From assembly GCA_029962745.1 (NCBI GenBank), contig CM057153.1:39291612-39355611 (forward strand): a stretch of 64,000 bases of DNA, written 5' to 3'. The notes below the pieces were generated by a model. It saw only the letters and a list, made by a program, of their open reading frames with translations. It did no database searches and had not been told where the DNA came from. The translations under genes and the position numbers were made by a program. Positions 15,001-30,000 of the stretch are shown piece after piece (position 1 is the stretch's first letter; every line of letters begins with the position of its first letter). This DNA is from Echinometra lucunter (Eukaryota > Echinodermata > Echinoidea > Camarodonta > Echinometridae).

Positions 15001-18000
15001 TGTTTTTTTGTTCCAGCAGAAGCACACACACTGACAAACCATTTACTCCATGAAGAGCAGATGTAAAATGACTTTGATGATGATGCATATGAGTGAAATA
15101 CATCTACTCTCCTACAAGCAAGTTGTAAAAATTCCCATTCCCCTGTGGTAATAATACATGCATAAGAAAACCAAATTAGATATATCAATCAGCACATGCT
15201 ACAACATCATACACATATTGAGAATGGGTACTGGTAGTAATAAAACATGTGTGGAACTGCTAAATCATCAATTTACTTCATAGAAAAGATGATATTTCTT
15301 GGTCTAAATCCAGACAATACCTTATACAATATTCTATACTTGTAGAATCTGCAGTCTTTTATCAGAAATGTCTTAATTGGTCTGCACAAAGTATAAAAAT
15401 AGCATAATCCTTGGAATAGTAATAACTTACATGTAGCATACTATTCACAATCAATCATCTCTTCATCATTTAGGTAAGTCACTCTCACATCCTTTATCAC
15501 TATTTTATCACAGAAATGACATTGATGATACAGTCAATTTAAACATAGATTTATTTAGTCTTCATGATTTTCAGACCAACTCACCAGTGTGGTAAAAGAA
15601 CATGGTACCAGGACCACCATGACCAGCATTAGGGCCACCTGATACACCTCCATGTGCCTCAAAGGATCCAGAGAAGGTCCTATTCAGGGAGAAGTAAACA
15701 GCAATGCGACCAGCTGCACCTCCTCCTCCATGGTAGCTTCCATGGCTGTGACCCTGTCCACCATTAGCTGAAATCGTGCCATAGCCCTGATTAAAAAAAA
15801 TCAGTGTTCATACATGGACTTAGGTAGCTTATCAAAAGTTGCATCCAATGGTTTTTATCAGCTTCTATGCGCCCAGGTTTCCACAGTGGCTTACGCATAA
15901 ACGGGAGGATTAGAAGGAAAAAGACGCTGAGAGGGAATCCCGTTTTAGGCCGCAGTCAAACTGGGCTATGACTTATGATGAGAAGCCTTACATTCCAAAA
16001 AGATGTTAATAAAAAAATCTGTGAAATTGAATCTCCAGCAGGAAAATACTAACTTAAATATAGAAGACTAATTTCAAATAGTGATTACAATTCAAACCAG
16101 AGAAAAAGAGAAAGAATGATAAAATTTATCTTTTATAATACTGGCTTTGTTCTCCCAACAGAACAAAAGAGAAATGTCACAATAGATTTTTCTTAAACCT
16201 ACAGTGTGCACTTACCATGATAAAAAAAAATAATAAAAAATGTGGCAGTCTTAGGTTTCATCCACAGCAAATACAAGACAAACTTTCTATTTGTCATTCT
16301 TGTACACCATATGTATAAACATATCACACTCTATTTCAAAAGTTATTGCACTGTGGCAGCGGTGGGATATATAAACAAACTTATATCCAAAGAGTGCAAC
16401 TCATTTGCTGAGGTCAGTTTAGAATTACCTCATTATCCTTCAATCAGATAAATGTTCTCTATCATCTCAATACTGATATATTCCACTTCCTCGTCAGCAA
16501 GAAGTAGCAAAGACTTTACCTGCATAAGTCTGGTGTGAATTTCAATGGATCCTCCACTCCCTCCTCCTCCTGCATAGCTCTCTCCATCAGCACCATTCAC
16601 ACTGATTGTTCCATCTATCTTCAGGGTTTCATTCACATGAAGCACCAAACGTCCTCCACCATCACCACCTCCTGTACCGCCTCCTCTACAACCAAAGCTG
16701 GATGGCTCATAAATGTGGCCATAGGCTGCTCCAGTGATTGGTTGGTTTGAACCACGCCCACCTCTACCTCCATGACCAGCACCTTATTATTATTATTATT
16801 ATAATATCAGGTGGGGAAAAAATATCAACTGTGAAATCAAGAAATGGCTTTTTATCCTTCACTGATCAAAGTGGAACTTAAACTCTCTAATCTCTTTCTC
16901 TACTTTGAACAACTGACCATCAATAAATTTATAATGATAAATGTAAATTACTTTCTTCCTGATTTAAACTCCTTTTCCTTGAAAAAAAAAAACTGTACAG
17001 TGTATCTTTCTTCATAAAAACAACTTCATGCCTAGTCAGCTGCAGGTATTACCTGATGCACCTCTGTTGATCACATTAGCCTCCAGACCATCACCTTCAG
17101 TAGGGTCACAGGTCAATCCATGGACATCACCCACCAGGTGACCTAGGTCATCTACAATCAGCTGGTTAGCATTAATCTCCATGGCAACCTCATGCATCTG
17201 ACCACCACCCTGAATGTGAAGTTTGTTCACAGTCAGCACAAAACTGCGATTGACCAATGGGATATCTTCAGTCATGGTGACTTCACCACCATCAGCGATA
17301 GTCAAGGAATCAAAGCGGTAGTGGCCTGCGAGGTTGCCACGAGCAACTTCCAGAGAAGTCTCCAAGTCATCTCCCAGGAGACTTGAGGTTCCAGTTGTTG
17401 AAAAGAGCAGACGACAGCCACTACCAACAGTGATGTCATGGGCACTGATAGTTCCTCTGAAAAACACACAGTTGTTTCAATCATATCAGTTTGTTCACTA
17501 CTGAATACTGATATTATAGATGTTCATGATGACAAATACACTAATACTAAAGAGTGGACTAAGAACATTACATTCTTATTAGCTTTGTGCGTTCTATATT
17601 CATTTTTACTTCAAAATATAATTGTGAAATCCCATTTTGAAATAAATGATTTTAAAATGAAATTGTACACCAAAACTCAACTTCTTCTTAACTGTGCTTC
17701 TTAACAGGACTATCAATCACTTAACGATAAGCTGCTGCTGTGGATACACTATTTGCCAGCAAGCTCTCAAAGTCAGTGGTTATCAAAATACCCAGAATTT
17801 AGCATTTTGATGTCCAGATCATGAAATGAAGAAAATACATATACAAGAGAACAATAAATTAAAACTTAAAACTTAAAATGTGTAGTTTGGTCTATAAATC
17901 ATTCTAGCCAGACAATATTGCCACACAATGTAAAATTAACATTTACATTGAATCAATTATGTTATGCATATACATACCTCACAACAATAGCAACATTGTA

Positions 18001-21000
18001 ACATGTAAAGGCTGGTGGAAGCAGCAAGACACCATCTTCATAAACATGAATGTTAGCCTCAAGTTCCTCCCACTCTGGAACAGAGATAATAAAGACCTGG
18101 CCTGGTCCGACATGCAGGAAAGATTGCTGGTCACTGATCAACCTCTTTGCTTGAAATCTGGAAAAATATGAATCAGTATCCTCTACAGCACACTGTCATT
18201 CAATTATCATGTTTAAATAGTAATGACCTTTCAAAGGTGTAGACTAATGAGGAAAGGTTGAAGGATATTGATCTGGTCAACAAGAGCACTATGCCTTGAT
18301 CAAATATGACTGACATGAAAATAAAATGGGCTACAACTAGCAAAATGGGAAGAACCAGTAGGGTCTTCACAGCAATGCCTCACTCTAAACAAAGTAGAAG
18401 CAACACAGTGGAGACCACTTAATCCAGAAAAGGAAATATCCCTATGTGGATGTACATCCTAATAAGAAATCTTCCTTTGCATGATCTCAGCTCATCTACT
18501 CATCTTAAACTGTCACTATTTCATTTTAAAACACACACATATACAAAAAAAATGTAATGTGCAAATTCAGCTTTCGCGGATGAATGTACTAAGGAACTAA
18601 GGAGCAGTGTGGATGGACTCACTGTTCAATGCTAGGGTCTACAGCCAAGTGAGAACTTCCAATGAGTGTAAGAGTATCAATGTCAAAGGTCAGATTGGAG
18701 TCACGATCTGTAAGCCAGGTGCGAGTGGAGTCTGATGAGATAGGGTCATAGGTCAGGATGACCTCAGAGGGTGGCACCTGATTGTTGTTGTGGATGTAAA
18801 GAGTCTGGTTCTGTCTACCAATGGTCTGGTCCTAGAAAAGGAAGACACAGTGACTTATAAATTGACCAATGGCACGATCTCTCTTATCTTGTCTACAGGT
18901 ACATGAATCTACAGAAATTTGGGGTTGACATTTAGGGCAATTACTACGACTGCATGCAATCAAAATATTTTTGGAGCAAAATTAAACAAAATTTCTATAT
19001 CATCAGACATTAATAAGATTTGTGTGATCACAAGTATTTGGCAATCAATACATTAATGAGTAAATTGTCTTCATAGTGAGCAGTGGAATATTGCATTGCT
19101 GTAACAAGTTATGCAATTCTGTTATCAGCCTTACTAGTTGTAGACCTGCATGTGAAATAGAACTGAAGACATACATGTAAACAGGGTACATACCTCCAGA
19201 TATACAGTACCAGCACCACCACTTCTTTGGTTACTTGCTGATCCTCCGAATGCTCGGAACTGCCCAAACCACCAATCTAGGGTCTTGTAATAGACAGCTA
19301 AACGCCCTCCACCACCACCACCTAATGAAGAGCTCCCACTTTGGCCACCATTAACCTGTAAACATAGGAAAATAAAAATCATATTCATACAAACAGTGAC
19401 AATCAAAATAAAGATATTGATGAAGAAAATGATAGTAATGATAATAACATTTATTTTGATTTTGCCTGCTTATAGAAGTAATATTTCGATGCACGCATGT
19501 CATCCCTTTGTAAACTGCAGGCATTCAAAACACAATCTACAATTTACCGGATGTACGACAGTACATGTCAAATAATTGCAGATGTGTATTACAAGCTCTG
19601 TGCGAACTGCGCTTCACATGATGGAAATATGAAAGGACAATGGAATGTTGTACTTTAAATGCATTAAGGTATCACAGAGCACCAAAATCGATAGCCTAGC
19701 AAGAGCGAGGTAAATTGGACCACCATGAGCACCCTGCATAGTGGATGTGTGTGTCATAAAAATATTCAATATTGTTGTAATTATCAATATATTTCCACTG
19801 ACATTAAGAGTTATTACCTTGATGATGCCCGAGCCTTTCAGCTCATGTGCAGTGATCCAGATAGAGCCCCCACTACATCCAGGTCCTCCAGAACCTCCGT
19901 TTCCATCAGCTTGCACAATACCTTCCACCTCCAATGCAGTTTCAACTATCAAATGCAGCACACCACCTCCTATATGACACAGAAAGACAAGACGATTTAC
20001 AATCTTTTATAATACTTCTCTTTCCTACACTGAATCCATTGCTTGGGAGAACCTGGTTCCTTTTACGTTAAACCTATGGGAATTGCAATATTCAGTAGCC
20101 ACCAGGAATAAAAAGCACGGAATGGTGGACAAACCCTTTTTGAGAACTGGAACCCCACTTCCTTCAGCTACATAAAAGCGACACAATCATTGCAGAAATT
20201 TTCAAAAAAATGTTCTGTTGATGCAACATCATACTTAACCCAATGAAGACAATTGATTTCATTATAGACCAATTTCACGGCCGGTTTATGTATTTGGCCC
20301 TCTATCGGCGACGCTATTGCTGCTGTGGGCAAGCGCGCTCACCGCGATTGGCTCTGTGTACAAAATGAATGTAAGATATGAGATATGCCCCGATATTATT
20401 CCATTTACTTTATTCTAGATCAATAAAATAAAGCATGGATACATGGGTAGATGAGGTAAGACAATGGTCATATCTGACGGATGAAGGTATGATGTATTTT
20501 TGTAATTTCGATGGTTTTTTCAACTCAGTTTTGTCAGTAAAAGTTCGATTGCAGCATAGAAGCCGCAGTAAACGGGAGCCCTAAATCTTACCCTGTTTAC
20601 AAAGTCAAGTTTTCACTCATTAAATTTTATGCCAAAGTACATAATGATAATGTTTCTTGACTTAAAAGTCCTTTCTGTTGACGTTTTTACCCACTGGCGA
20701 CGAATTCCTTCACATTGCTTACGGAAACCTGTGTAGGGAGTACGGCTTCTCACACAAGCAGGCTTCATGAGTCAAAAGCGAGTGAATTTCGCACTCAGTT
20801 AGCTTCCAATTTTTAAACTTTCTCTAATCCTTGTGGCATTTGAGCACCGCACAGCTGCGACCTGAACTTCCCTGATAATTTCTCATTGCAAATATTAAAA
20901 TAAATCTGCATATACTGGTCAAAATAGACAAAAAATCGAACGAATGTACATAATGCGCTATTGACTTGTGTACTATAAAAGTTGGAGCGCCCACCGCAGT

Positions 21001-24000
21001 ATGTCGAACTGTGTCGAAAAGTCTGCTGCCCTCTTGCGTTGTGAAATTGGTCTATTAAACACATTTGCCACAGACCCTGTAGCCCAAGTTATCTTGGACT
21101 CGGTGTTCATCGGGTTTATAGAACACTTATCACAACTGATCATGAATACTTACAAATACAATTACAAAAGTGCAAAGGTACCTATGCCCCTGGAGGTTGT
21201 AGTACTGAAGAAAGTCCACGCAAACTACACAATTAGGTCATGTAGCCTTATTTTCAATGACTTCATGTATATCATAGACTCTGAACCTCTGAGTTGTGTT
21301 TTCCAGTCTTACCTGCACCATTATTGCCACCTGTTCCACTTCCAAAGTCTATGGGTTCCCTCACTGATCCATAAGTAGTTCCAACATCAGCATCTGCACA
21401 GAAATAAATATAATCCCATAAGAGATTTTGAATATTTCCATAGTATTTGCACACATCTTAAAGCATGAAACTGGACATATTATTATATTCAATATCAGCT
21501 TAAGCAAAGGATGCCTTACAGAATATTAACCCAACATTACATTTTTCATTCTAACAGCCCACCATCTTTTCCAGCATTGAGATTCAAATTTTGAATCATT
21601 TGAAGCAATTTTGAAAATCATAGAATGATAATGCAATACTCTTTCAATAAATTAAATATGTATGTGCATGACCAAATTGATGATAGCTCAGTTTGACAAA
21701 ACTAACTTTGTGTGGATCCTCTGCCTCCTATTCCTCCATGCCCCGCCCCACTTGTCTCATCACCATGGTAACCAGGTCCATCTATCAAGCCTTGTCCATT
21801 GGCCGTCAGAGAGCCTTGTGAATCCACGACCACAGAGTAGCTGTCAAGGGTCAATGCTCTAGCAGTCATAATGCCCCCGCCTTCTATGGCGACAGTTCCT
21901 GTCTGGCACATATGGCACTCCCCTTCATAAGGCCATACCTATAGCATATCATACAAGTGAAAGTTGTGTGTGACTCTACAGCCAAACTATGTGTACAGGG
22001 CATTAATGGAATGCACATGTGACTTATATGAACACTACTGGATATTGAAAACGTGAGAAATTAACGACATCAGCAGGAGCAAGAAGAATATTCTTATTCG
22101 TCAATATTTGATATTCTACAGTTGAAAAGACATACCTGAATTCAATAACAGATGGAGGAATATCTCCTTTAAAAACATTATCATTTCCATTCTTTTTAGC
22201 CTTTTGAATTCTAAGCTCAGGATAACTCAGGCAAGTGTACATGGATCATGGGTGTTATACAAAAATCAAAATGTATCCAACAAGTTAGGTGAGAGTGTAA
22301 CTTACCTTGATGCTGTATGCATCCTCAGTCATATTGTAATGACTGTCTAATTGCATATGACCTCCATCTTGAACTGTGAGGGCAGCAAACTGCAGTTCAC
22401 GGTTGCTGGGCAAGGCCATGCGGAGTTGGCAGCCTAAAAAAACATAAACATCAAAACGGTAAGGCCAGAGGAAAGGAGCAAACTGTCATAGATGGAAGGA
22501 AAACATGAATTTTATCCAAACTTTTTCAAATGTAGAGATAACTAGATGAATCTTCGACCACGCGTGGTCGAACTTTATGCCTCCGCCATTACCAAATCAG
22601 AAATAAATGGCACTTCATGTTGATTTATTTTCATTTATACAATGACATCTTTGACCTTGACCTTTGACCTTGTGACCCCCAAATCTATTGAGAGCATTGC
22701 CCTTTCCATATGCATACATGAGCCAAGTTTGTTGAACCGTCAAATGGTTACTGAGTTATCACAAGAACGAACCATTTCTATGTACATAATGACCTCTATG
22801 ACCTTTGACCTTTGACCTTGAGACCCCAAAATCTAATCAGATCATTGTCCCTCCCATATGCACACCTGTGCCAAGTTTGAAGTTGATAGGTCAAATGGTT
22901 CTTAAGTTATCGCGAGAACGAGCCATTTTTATGTGTGTTTATTAACTCTATGACCTTGACCTTTGACCTTGTGACCCCAAAATCTAATCAGATCATTGTC
23001 CGTCCCATATGCATACCTGTGCCAAGTCTGAGGTTGATGGGCCAAATGGTTCTTAAGTTATCGCGAGAACGAGCCATTTTTATATGTTTTTATTACCTCT
23101 ATGACCTTGGCCTTTGACCTTGTGACCCCAAAATCTAATCAGATCATTGTCCCTCCCATATGCATACCTGTGCCAAGTTTGAGGTTGATCTGTCAAATGG
23201 TTCTTAGGTTATCGCGAGAACGAGCCATTTTTATGTGTTTTATTACCTCTATGACCTTGACCTTTGACCTTGAGACTCCAAAATCTAATCAGATCGTAGT
23301 CTCTCCCATATGGATACACGAGCCAAGTTTGAAGTTGATCTGTCAAACGGTTCTTAAGTTATCGCAAGAACGAAAACGGGACGGACGGACGGACGGACGG
23401 ACGGACGGACGACCCGAAAACATAATGCCTCCGGCAACCACCTACGGTGGGCGGAGGCATAAAAAGGGGTGGTAGAGTGTAGAGATATCCTTACTGGGAA
23501 AGAGATATATGCCTACATCACTTATAATTCTTACACCACCAAGTGCTAAACAGAGAGTTTCTCAGTCTGATCCACTCTGTCTGGACTACTTCTGTTGCAT
23601 GCTCACCTTATTGTATCTAGAGTTATCTCTCCTTTCCCATTTTATCTCTCCATCTTTCTGTTCTGCCTTTTCCCCTTCTCTTTCCTCCTCTCTCTATAGC
23701 TCTTTCCCTTTTTTAATTTTGCCCTTTTTCTCTTTGCCCTACCCTCTTTCTCTCTCTCTCCCTCCTATCTCCCTCCTTCCCTTTTTCTTTAATCCTACCT
23801 GTGCCAACCAGTAGGTGTGCCTTAGTTCCATCCAGAGTACCCCAGATTGTTACCCCAGACTCTCTGCGATCACTAGCCGGGCAGGCATAAGGCCTGTTTA
23901 CAGAGAAAGTGTTCCAGTCAAATGGCTGTCGTATCTCCACAGTAGCCTCTGGTAGTATGAGTGTAGCCTTCTCATAGATGATAGGAGCCCATCTTACTTT

Positions 24001-27000
24001 ATGGTGTTTGTGGGCCCAAGTCTGAAACGGATATCATTAATAAATATCTGAAATAAATTATATGTAATAATGTATCAGTTAGACAAATTAAATGTATGCA
24101 TATCAATCGTTCATAACAACAAATCATTTGAAAAGATGGAACTCCATGGATAATCATACAATCATGTAAGAAATATGAAAGTTGCCAATATGACTTGAAT
24201 TTGTACATGTACATGTGACAAAATATGTGAGTATATTTCATATGAAAGGCAATATTCCTCTGCTATAGCCCAGTTGATAAGAATGAAACTAAAGTAATCA
24301 CATCAGTAATAATCACATAATTACATCAGTGATATTCAGCGTCTGTGTTGGGCCAACATGGATATGACCTGTATCATCTCCGTAGATATTGCCCACGTTG
24401 ACGATGGTTTCATTCCCCATGAAAGCAAGATGAGCGCTACCATTGATGCGGATTGCCGTGAAGTCATGCTCCATCTTACTCTCATCTAACAAGGCTATGC
24501 CACCTGCTCAAAAAACAAAACAAGGAGGAAAGGTTTTAAAGATTCTTGCACGGATATTTCTTCTTTCAGGCTTCCACCATTTTCTTTCATTACACAGTTT
24601 GCTATTTGTAGTACAGAATGATTCTGAATGCATAGATCATGTTAACCCATTCGTGACAGGAATTATTTAAAGCCTAATTTGATCAGCTTTTATTCTTCAA
24701 ATTGGCAGCACCAACATTTTTATTTTATTGCTACATTTTTCTTATAAAACGTCATATATCTGAAATGAATATAAATTGACAGAAATTATGATGAGAAGTC
24801 AAAGAGTTGCCAATTTGCAGGGGAAAACGGTGACTTTAAACTTTCTATCACATTGCCAATTTAAGGATTTTAATGCTTATTTTCCTTTTAAAAAATTTCA
24901 GCATCAAACAATGAATACTGACGCAACCAAAATGGGTACAGTTTGTTTAGAATTTTTTGCTCTTTCTGCTCATGTATTTGGTATGATTTTTAGGGCTTTG
25001 CATCAAAAGAGGTCCACAAAATGTGGACCTCTGTCACGAATGGGTTAAGGCATGATCCCTAGCACAAATACAACTGGACACAACTCCTTGAAGCAAGGTT
25101 GTGATGGTCTAGTGCGAGGTTTCGGACTTGTAGGAAAATTGATATATGCCAAAATTTGGATTTGTACGAAAATTGGTTCTTGATGGAGAACTGGCTAAAC
25201 AATTAAAACAGACACATGGCAACTCCCAATGCAGCTGCCATTATCTGCAGGGGCCTGTATTAACTGCTTACTGTGGCATGGATTCAATTCAAGTGAGCGA
25301 CCAACAGGCACGACTGGTTGTAGAGAAACGCCTCGTGTGCAACATGTTTATGAGAAAATGGGCAAAGTGTGTACAATGGCTTGTACGAGACTCACCAGAG
25401 AGTGTGAACTGGTAATACTTCTCCTCTAATGCCCTGTCCATCGATGACAAGGGGAAACTCACCTGTGCATGGTAGAATTCAAAATAAAAAAGAAGATTTT
25501 GATCTCAAAATATCGAATATTGAAAAAGAATTGAATGAGACTATGTCTTTGTATCCACAAACATTACCTCAGAGCATGAACAAATTTGAAGATTCTTTGT
25601 TCCTCTTGAACTACTTAATGCCACAATCAACAGTGGATTAGCTGCAATAAAAAACTATTACAGGGCTTTTCCTAGCTACAGTCCATCAAATTCAGTTTCC
25701 ATTATTGCTAAATGGCACTCTGCCAATGGCACACTTGTAGTCCTTTAATTGCATTGTGCCATGGACCTGGGTCTGTTCACATCTTCTTTACGGATATTCA
25801 ATACAGATGTTACATACATATCTAGTTCTGTTGAAAGTAATTTCTACATTTTAGCTCCTCTACGAATCTATACAAGTACTTTTAATAGCTTTAAAGTTTG
25901 AAGATGGTAAAGTGAGGCATATTCTTGTGTGTTTATCAACCTTTAGCAAAATCAACAGCACCACTATCATCATCACACCATGTCAATAAATTCAAACAGT
26001 CCACTGTGTAACTTACCAGGGGCTTCCTGCATCTGTTATCCACTCTTAGTAGCCTTATCTCTCTACCTTCTATGTAAATTAGTCCTGGTCCTCCCACATT
26101 TCTACCAAGTCCGCCTTCACACAGAACACACATGACGAAAATAAAAATCAATAAAACAAAATCAATAAAAACTGTGAAGGATTGTAAGATAACCATAAAA
26201 AAAAAAACATAAAACATTCCCAATAAAATTTAAACATGTGTGTTCATGTACAGGCAAGTCTAAGGTATTTGGATTTTCCTGTCCAAAGTGTTACCAAGTA
26301 AACATAAAGGTAAATGAGAATCAACATCACAAGTGTCATTTTCAATGTTATAAATCTAATCTGACTTTGGAGAGTGAAGGGCGTGACAAAAATAAAAATC
26401 AATAAAACAAAATCAATCCAAATTGTGAAGGATAGTAAGATAACCATCAAAAAAATCATAAAACATTCCCAATAAAATTTAAACATGTGTGTTCATGTAC
26501 AGGCAAGTCTAAGGTATTTGGATTTTGTTGCCCGAAGTGTTACCAAGTAAACATAAAGGTAAACGAGAATCAACATCACAAGCGTCATTTTAAATGTAAT
26601 AAATCTAATTTGACATTGGAGAGTGGGGGGGGGGGGGGAGGGTGAGGGGCTTTAAACTTGTGAGAATCATTGGTATAGTGAAAAGTTTGATGTCGCTTAT
26701 TGTGGAATTGCCTAAACATATTTACTGCACACACCAATGAAGAAATCAAAGCAAAATGAAACAAACAATTCCTTTTTAAAACATGAACAATCACAAGTTT
26801 CCTATAAGTTAAGTCTCAGTGTTTCAGTAAGGAATGCATGATTAAATTTTCATATTCACTTTGAAAAAAATAACTGAAATATTTCATAAACAGTAGATAC
26901 TCTGACCAACCCCCAAGCCTGTGAAACAGTGGTAAAATGAAAAGAAATTCAAGTTAATTTCCAAATTTAAACTGTTTATATCAGCAAAATCTTTGTCAAT

Positions 27001-30000
27001 CTATTCAAAACTTCCCCCCTCCCAAAAAAAAAATTGGGTTTTTTTTACCTGCAGCTCCAATATTTTCATCTTGAAAGGTCAGGGTGGAGCACTGGATGAG
27101 GACACGCCCACCTGATCCACCTCCTCCATTACCTTGTCCACTCCCCCCATCTACATAGACACGCCCAGTCCCTTCAAAGTGATCACATGACACCCAGACA
27201 GAACCTCCACTACCACCACCTGCATTAGATCCCTGATGATGAAAAATAACAATAGCAATGGACTAGTAAATTAATCTTTATATCTGGTAATCAACTTTCC
27301 TTGTATCATAATACTTATAAATACATAGTTATACGCATATCATATTTCTTTTCACTTATTCCTAAATGTCTCTCATCTTTTTTCCTCATATTCTAATTCT
27401 TTATTTCTTGCACATTACTTTAAACAATTCCTAGTTCAAGGCATATATCCACTAGGATTCTTACTCAAAGAACCTTCAGTACAGATACCAGAGGAAGACT
27501 ACCCAACCCCCTTCACCTTAAAGAGGGCCAAATGCCAGGCTAGAACAAACTGTCCTATTCCACAGTTAAGACAGAGAAAGCACTCTAATCATTTTAGTAC
27601 AACAGCATGTACTTACCACAGCATTTTGACCATTAACTCTTATCTGTCCATTTACAGTGACTGTATTCTGGACCACTGCATGCAGATAGCCACCACCTTT
27701 TCCTCCGGACAGAGGGGTAGTCCCACTACCTCCTCCACTACCCCGGTACCCTGGGGTGTAGATGCTGCCATAGGGCAATTCAGTTAAGATACCAGCAGCT
27801 TGCCCGTGTCCACCACGTCCACCGTAGCTGGCCCCAGAGGCTCCCGAGGGGCTTGCACTCCCAGCACCTGCAATATAAAAAAGAATGGAGGTAAAACTGG
27901 TGACATGTGTGCTCTCTTCAGATCACCAAAATACATTTACCATAAACTCTGGCCTGAAATTTCATCATTTCCAAATGTATAAACTTCATCACATGTATAT
28001 ATATATAAGCTATTTTTTTCAAAGTACATATTCAAATGTCTATCAAAATTGAAGTCTTCACAATGCAGTCAAAATAAGACTTCAAGTCTGCCATTAACAG
28101 TCTAGTAAAGCATTCCCCTCTCAAAATCCTCAACTGGTTGACAACTGGACATCCTTCATTATTTTTAAAGTAGAGGCACATAATATCACAGAGTAAAGGA
28201 ACAGTTCCATTACTTAATTTGATCCAGATTTGATAAAAGAAAATCTTAAAATACTATTAATATAGTCCTGACACAGCAGGATGAAATTCTGACCTGGTCC
28301 ACTGTCTGATAGATGACCACCATTGCTCATCGATATAACACCCAATGGTCCTACAGTGAAATCCTCTTTCACCTTAACATCCAAGGTGGATCCAAACAGT
28401 TGACCATTGATTGTAAACAGCTCAGTATCAATGCTTGATGGTTCCCACGTAGATGAATTTCCTTTACAATTATTACAAGACAAGAAAATTAAATCTTATG
28501 TAAGAAAAAATATAATGATAATATTCATTCATTGCCAAAAGGCACAATATCATTACACCGTGGAATCGAAATAGAGAATATTTGTCAACTATTTATGATG
28601 CTTAATTCTCTTCTGTTGCAAATATCCTGTCTTGAGTTTGAATGAAGCTATGCATGTATTTGATCAAGTCTGTAGTTGCATCCCATCCATCTGGATGATT
28701 AGGATATCAAATTATACATTCTTCTGTTGATGGCCTTTTTAATGAAAAGAGAAACAGGAATAAACAAATTAAAGGGGAGAAGGAAACGTGATGTAGTGTG
28801 TCCATTATAAGGATAGATAAAGGGGGGGGGGGGGGCTACAGAGTAAATTTGGCCACCAATGTGTCCCTGGCACCCGTTAGTGCCTTTTGTCACATCTAGG
28901 CTAGATAGTTGAAATATTCCCTTCTCTTTTGGCTTTCTGCAAAAATGACCTCAAAAATTCCAGCTTATCCAGAACACAGCGGCTCTATTTAGTATATCTG
29001 TTAATATTGGGTTTTTTTTAATAATGATAAACTGAAAGCAACATATAGTAATACTCCATCATTGTAGTCGAAAGTTTCTCAAGTTCATGTTCCGAAATAA
29101 GCAAATGTTTCTCTATTTTTTTTTCCTTTAACAGTACAAACTACTGAAACGAGAAGTAAGTCTTTTGTTCTTAACTCAATTCTACCGTTACCTGTCTTTC
29201 TTTTATGAAATGTTTTATATGTTTATTATGTACATGTCTCCATGGACTGTAATGTACATTTAATATTACTGCCCTGCATTGGCAGTAATGAATCATGACC
29301 TGGGCTCAGTATCTTAAGATCCTATTCTATGTTTATCTATATCGTGCAAACTTCTTTCCTTTGTTGTGAACTCAATAAAGTGATATCAAATTGCATTACG
29401 CTTGAAAGAGGTATAGACTTTTTAGGCTAACATGTCATAACTTGCTTGGGATTCTCTGTTGGAAGATGCATTCACTTAATAAAGACCTATACATTATATT
29501 TACCAAAGTCATCTAGTTGTAGAACTCCATGATCATCCACAACGAAAGATGTGTCTATCTCAAATGCAGCTCGTCCCATCACTTGAAAGCTCCCGTCAAT
29601 CGAGATTTGATCCAAAACCACATCAAATGCATTCAACAGGTCTCCTTCTGCTTCACTGTTAATAACTACTCGACTTCCATCAAAAGTTCGGAGGGAGGAA
29701 TCAATTCCTTGTGAGTCATCATAAGGGACAATATAGAGAGGTGCAAGAACTTCCACTCTACCACTGATTGACACAATCTCTACTTTCATTGGGGTTGGGG
29801 TGGGGGCAAAGACCACTGTACCTGTTGAGGATACTTCAAGGGTGTTGATACCACGTCCAAAGCCAACTTCCTCACCAGGATAGAGGGATCCCTCTACATG
29901 AACATTGTGGCACTCAAGTACAGAGTCTATTGTACCATACCACTGCACGATACCGTGACCACCGATGGAGAGGATTAAGCAATTGAGGTGAAGGGGTAGA

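Noticed and set aside
20968..21378. 136-codon plus-strand open frame
   Set aside because: It overlaps exon 18 in antisense and shows no repeat, motif or codon pattern of a gene.
23101..23475. 124-codon plus-strand open frame
   Set aside because: It is a read-through of the 150-bp tandem unit and the (GACG)n tract; the same peptide recurs in each unit.
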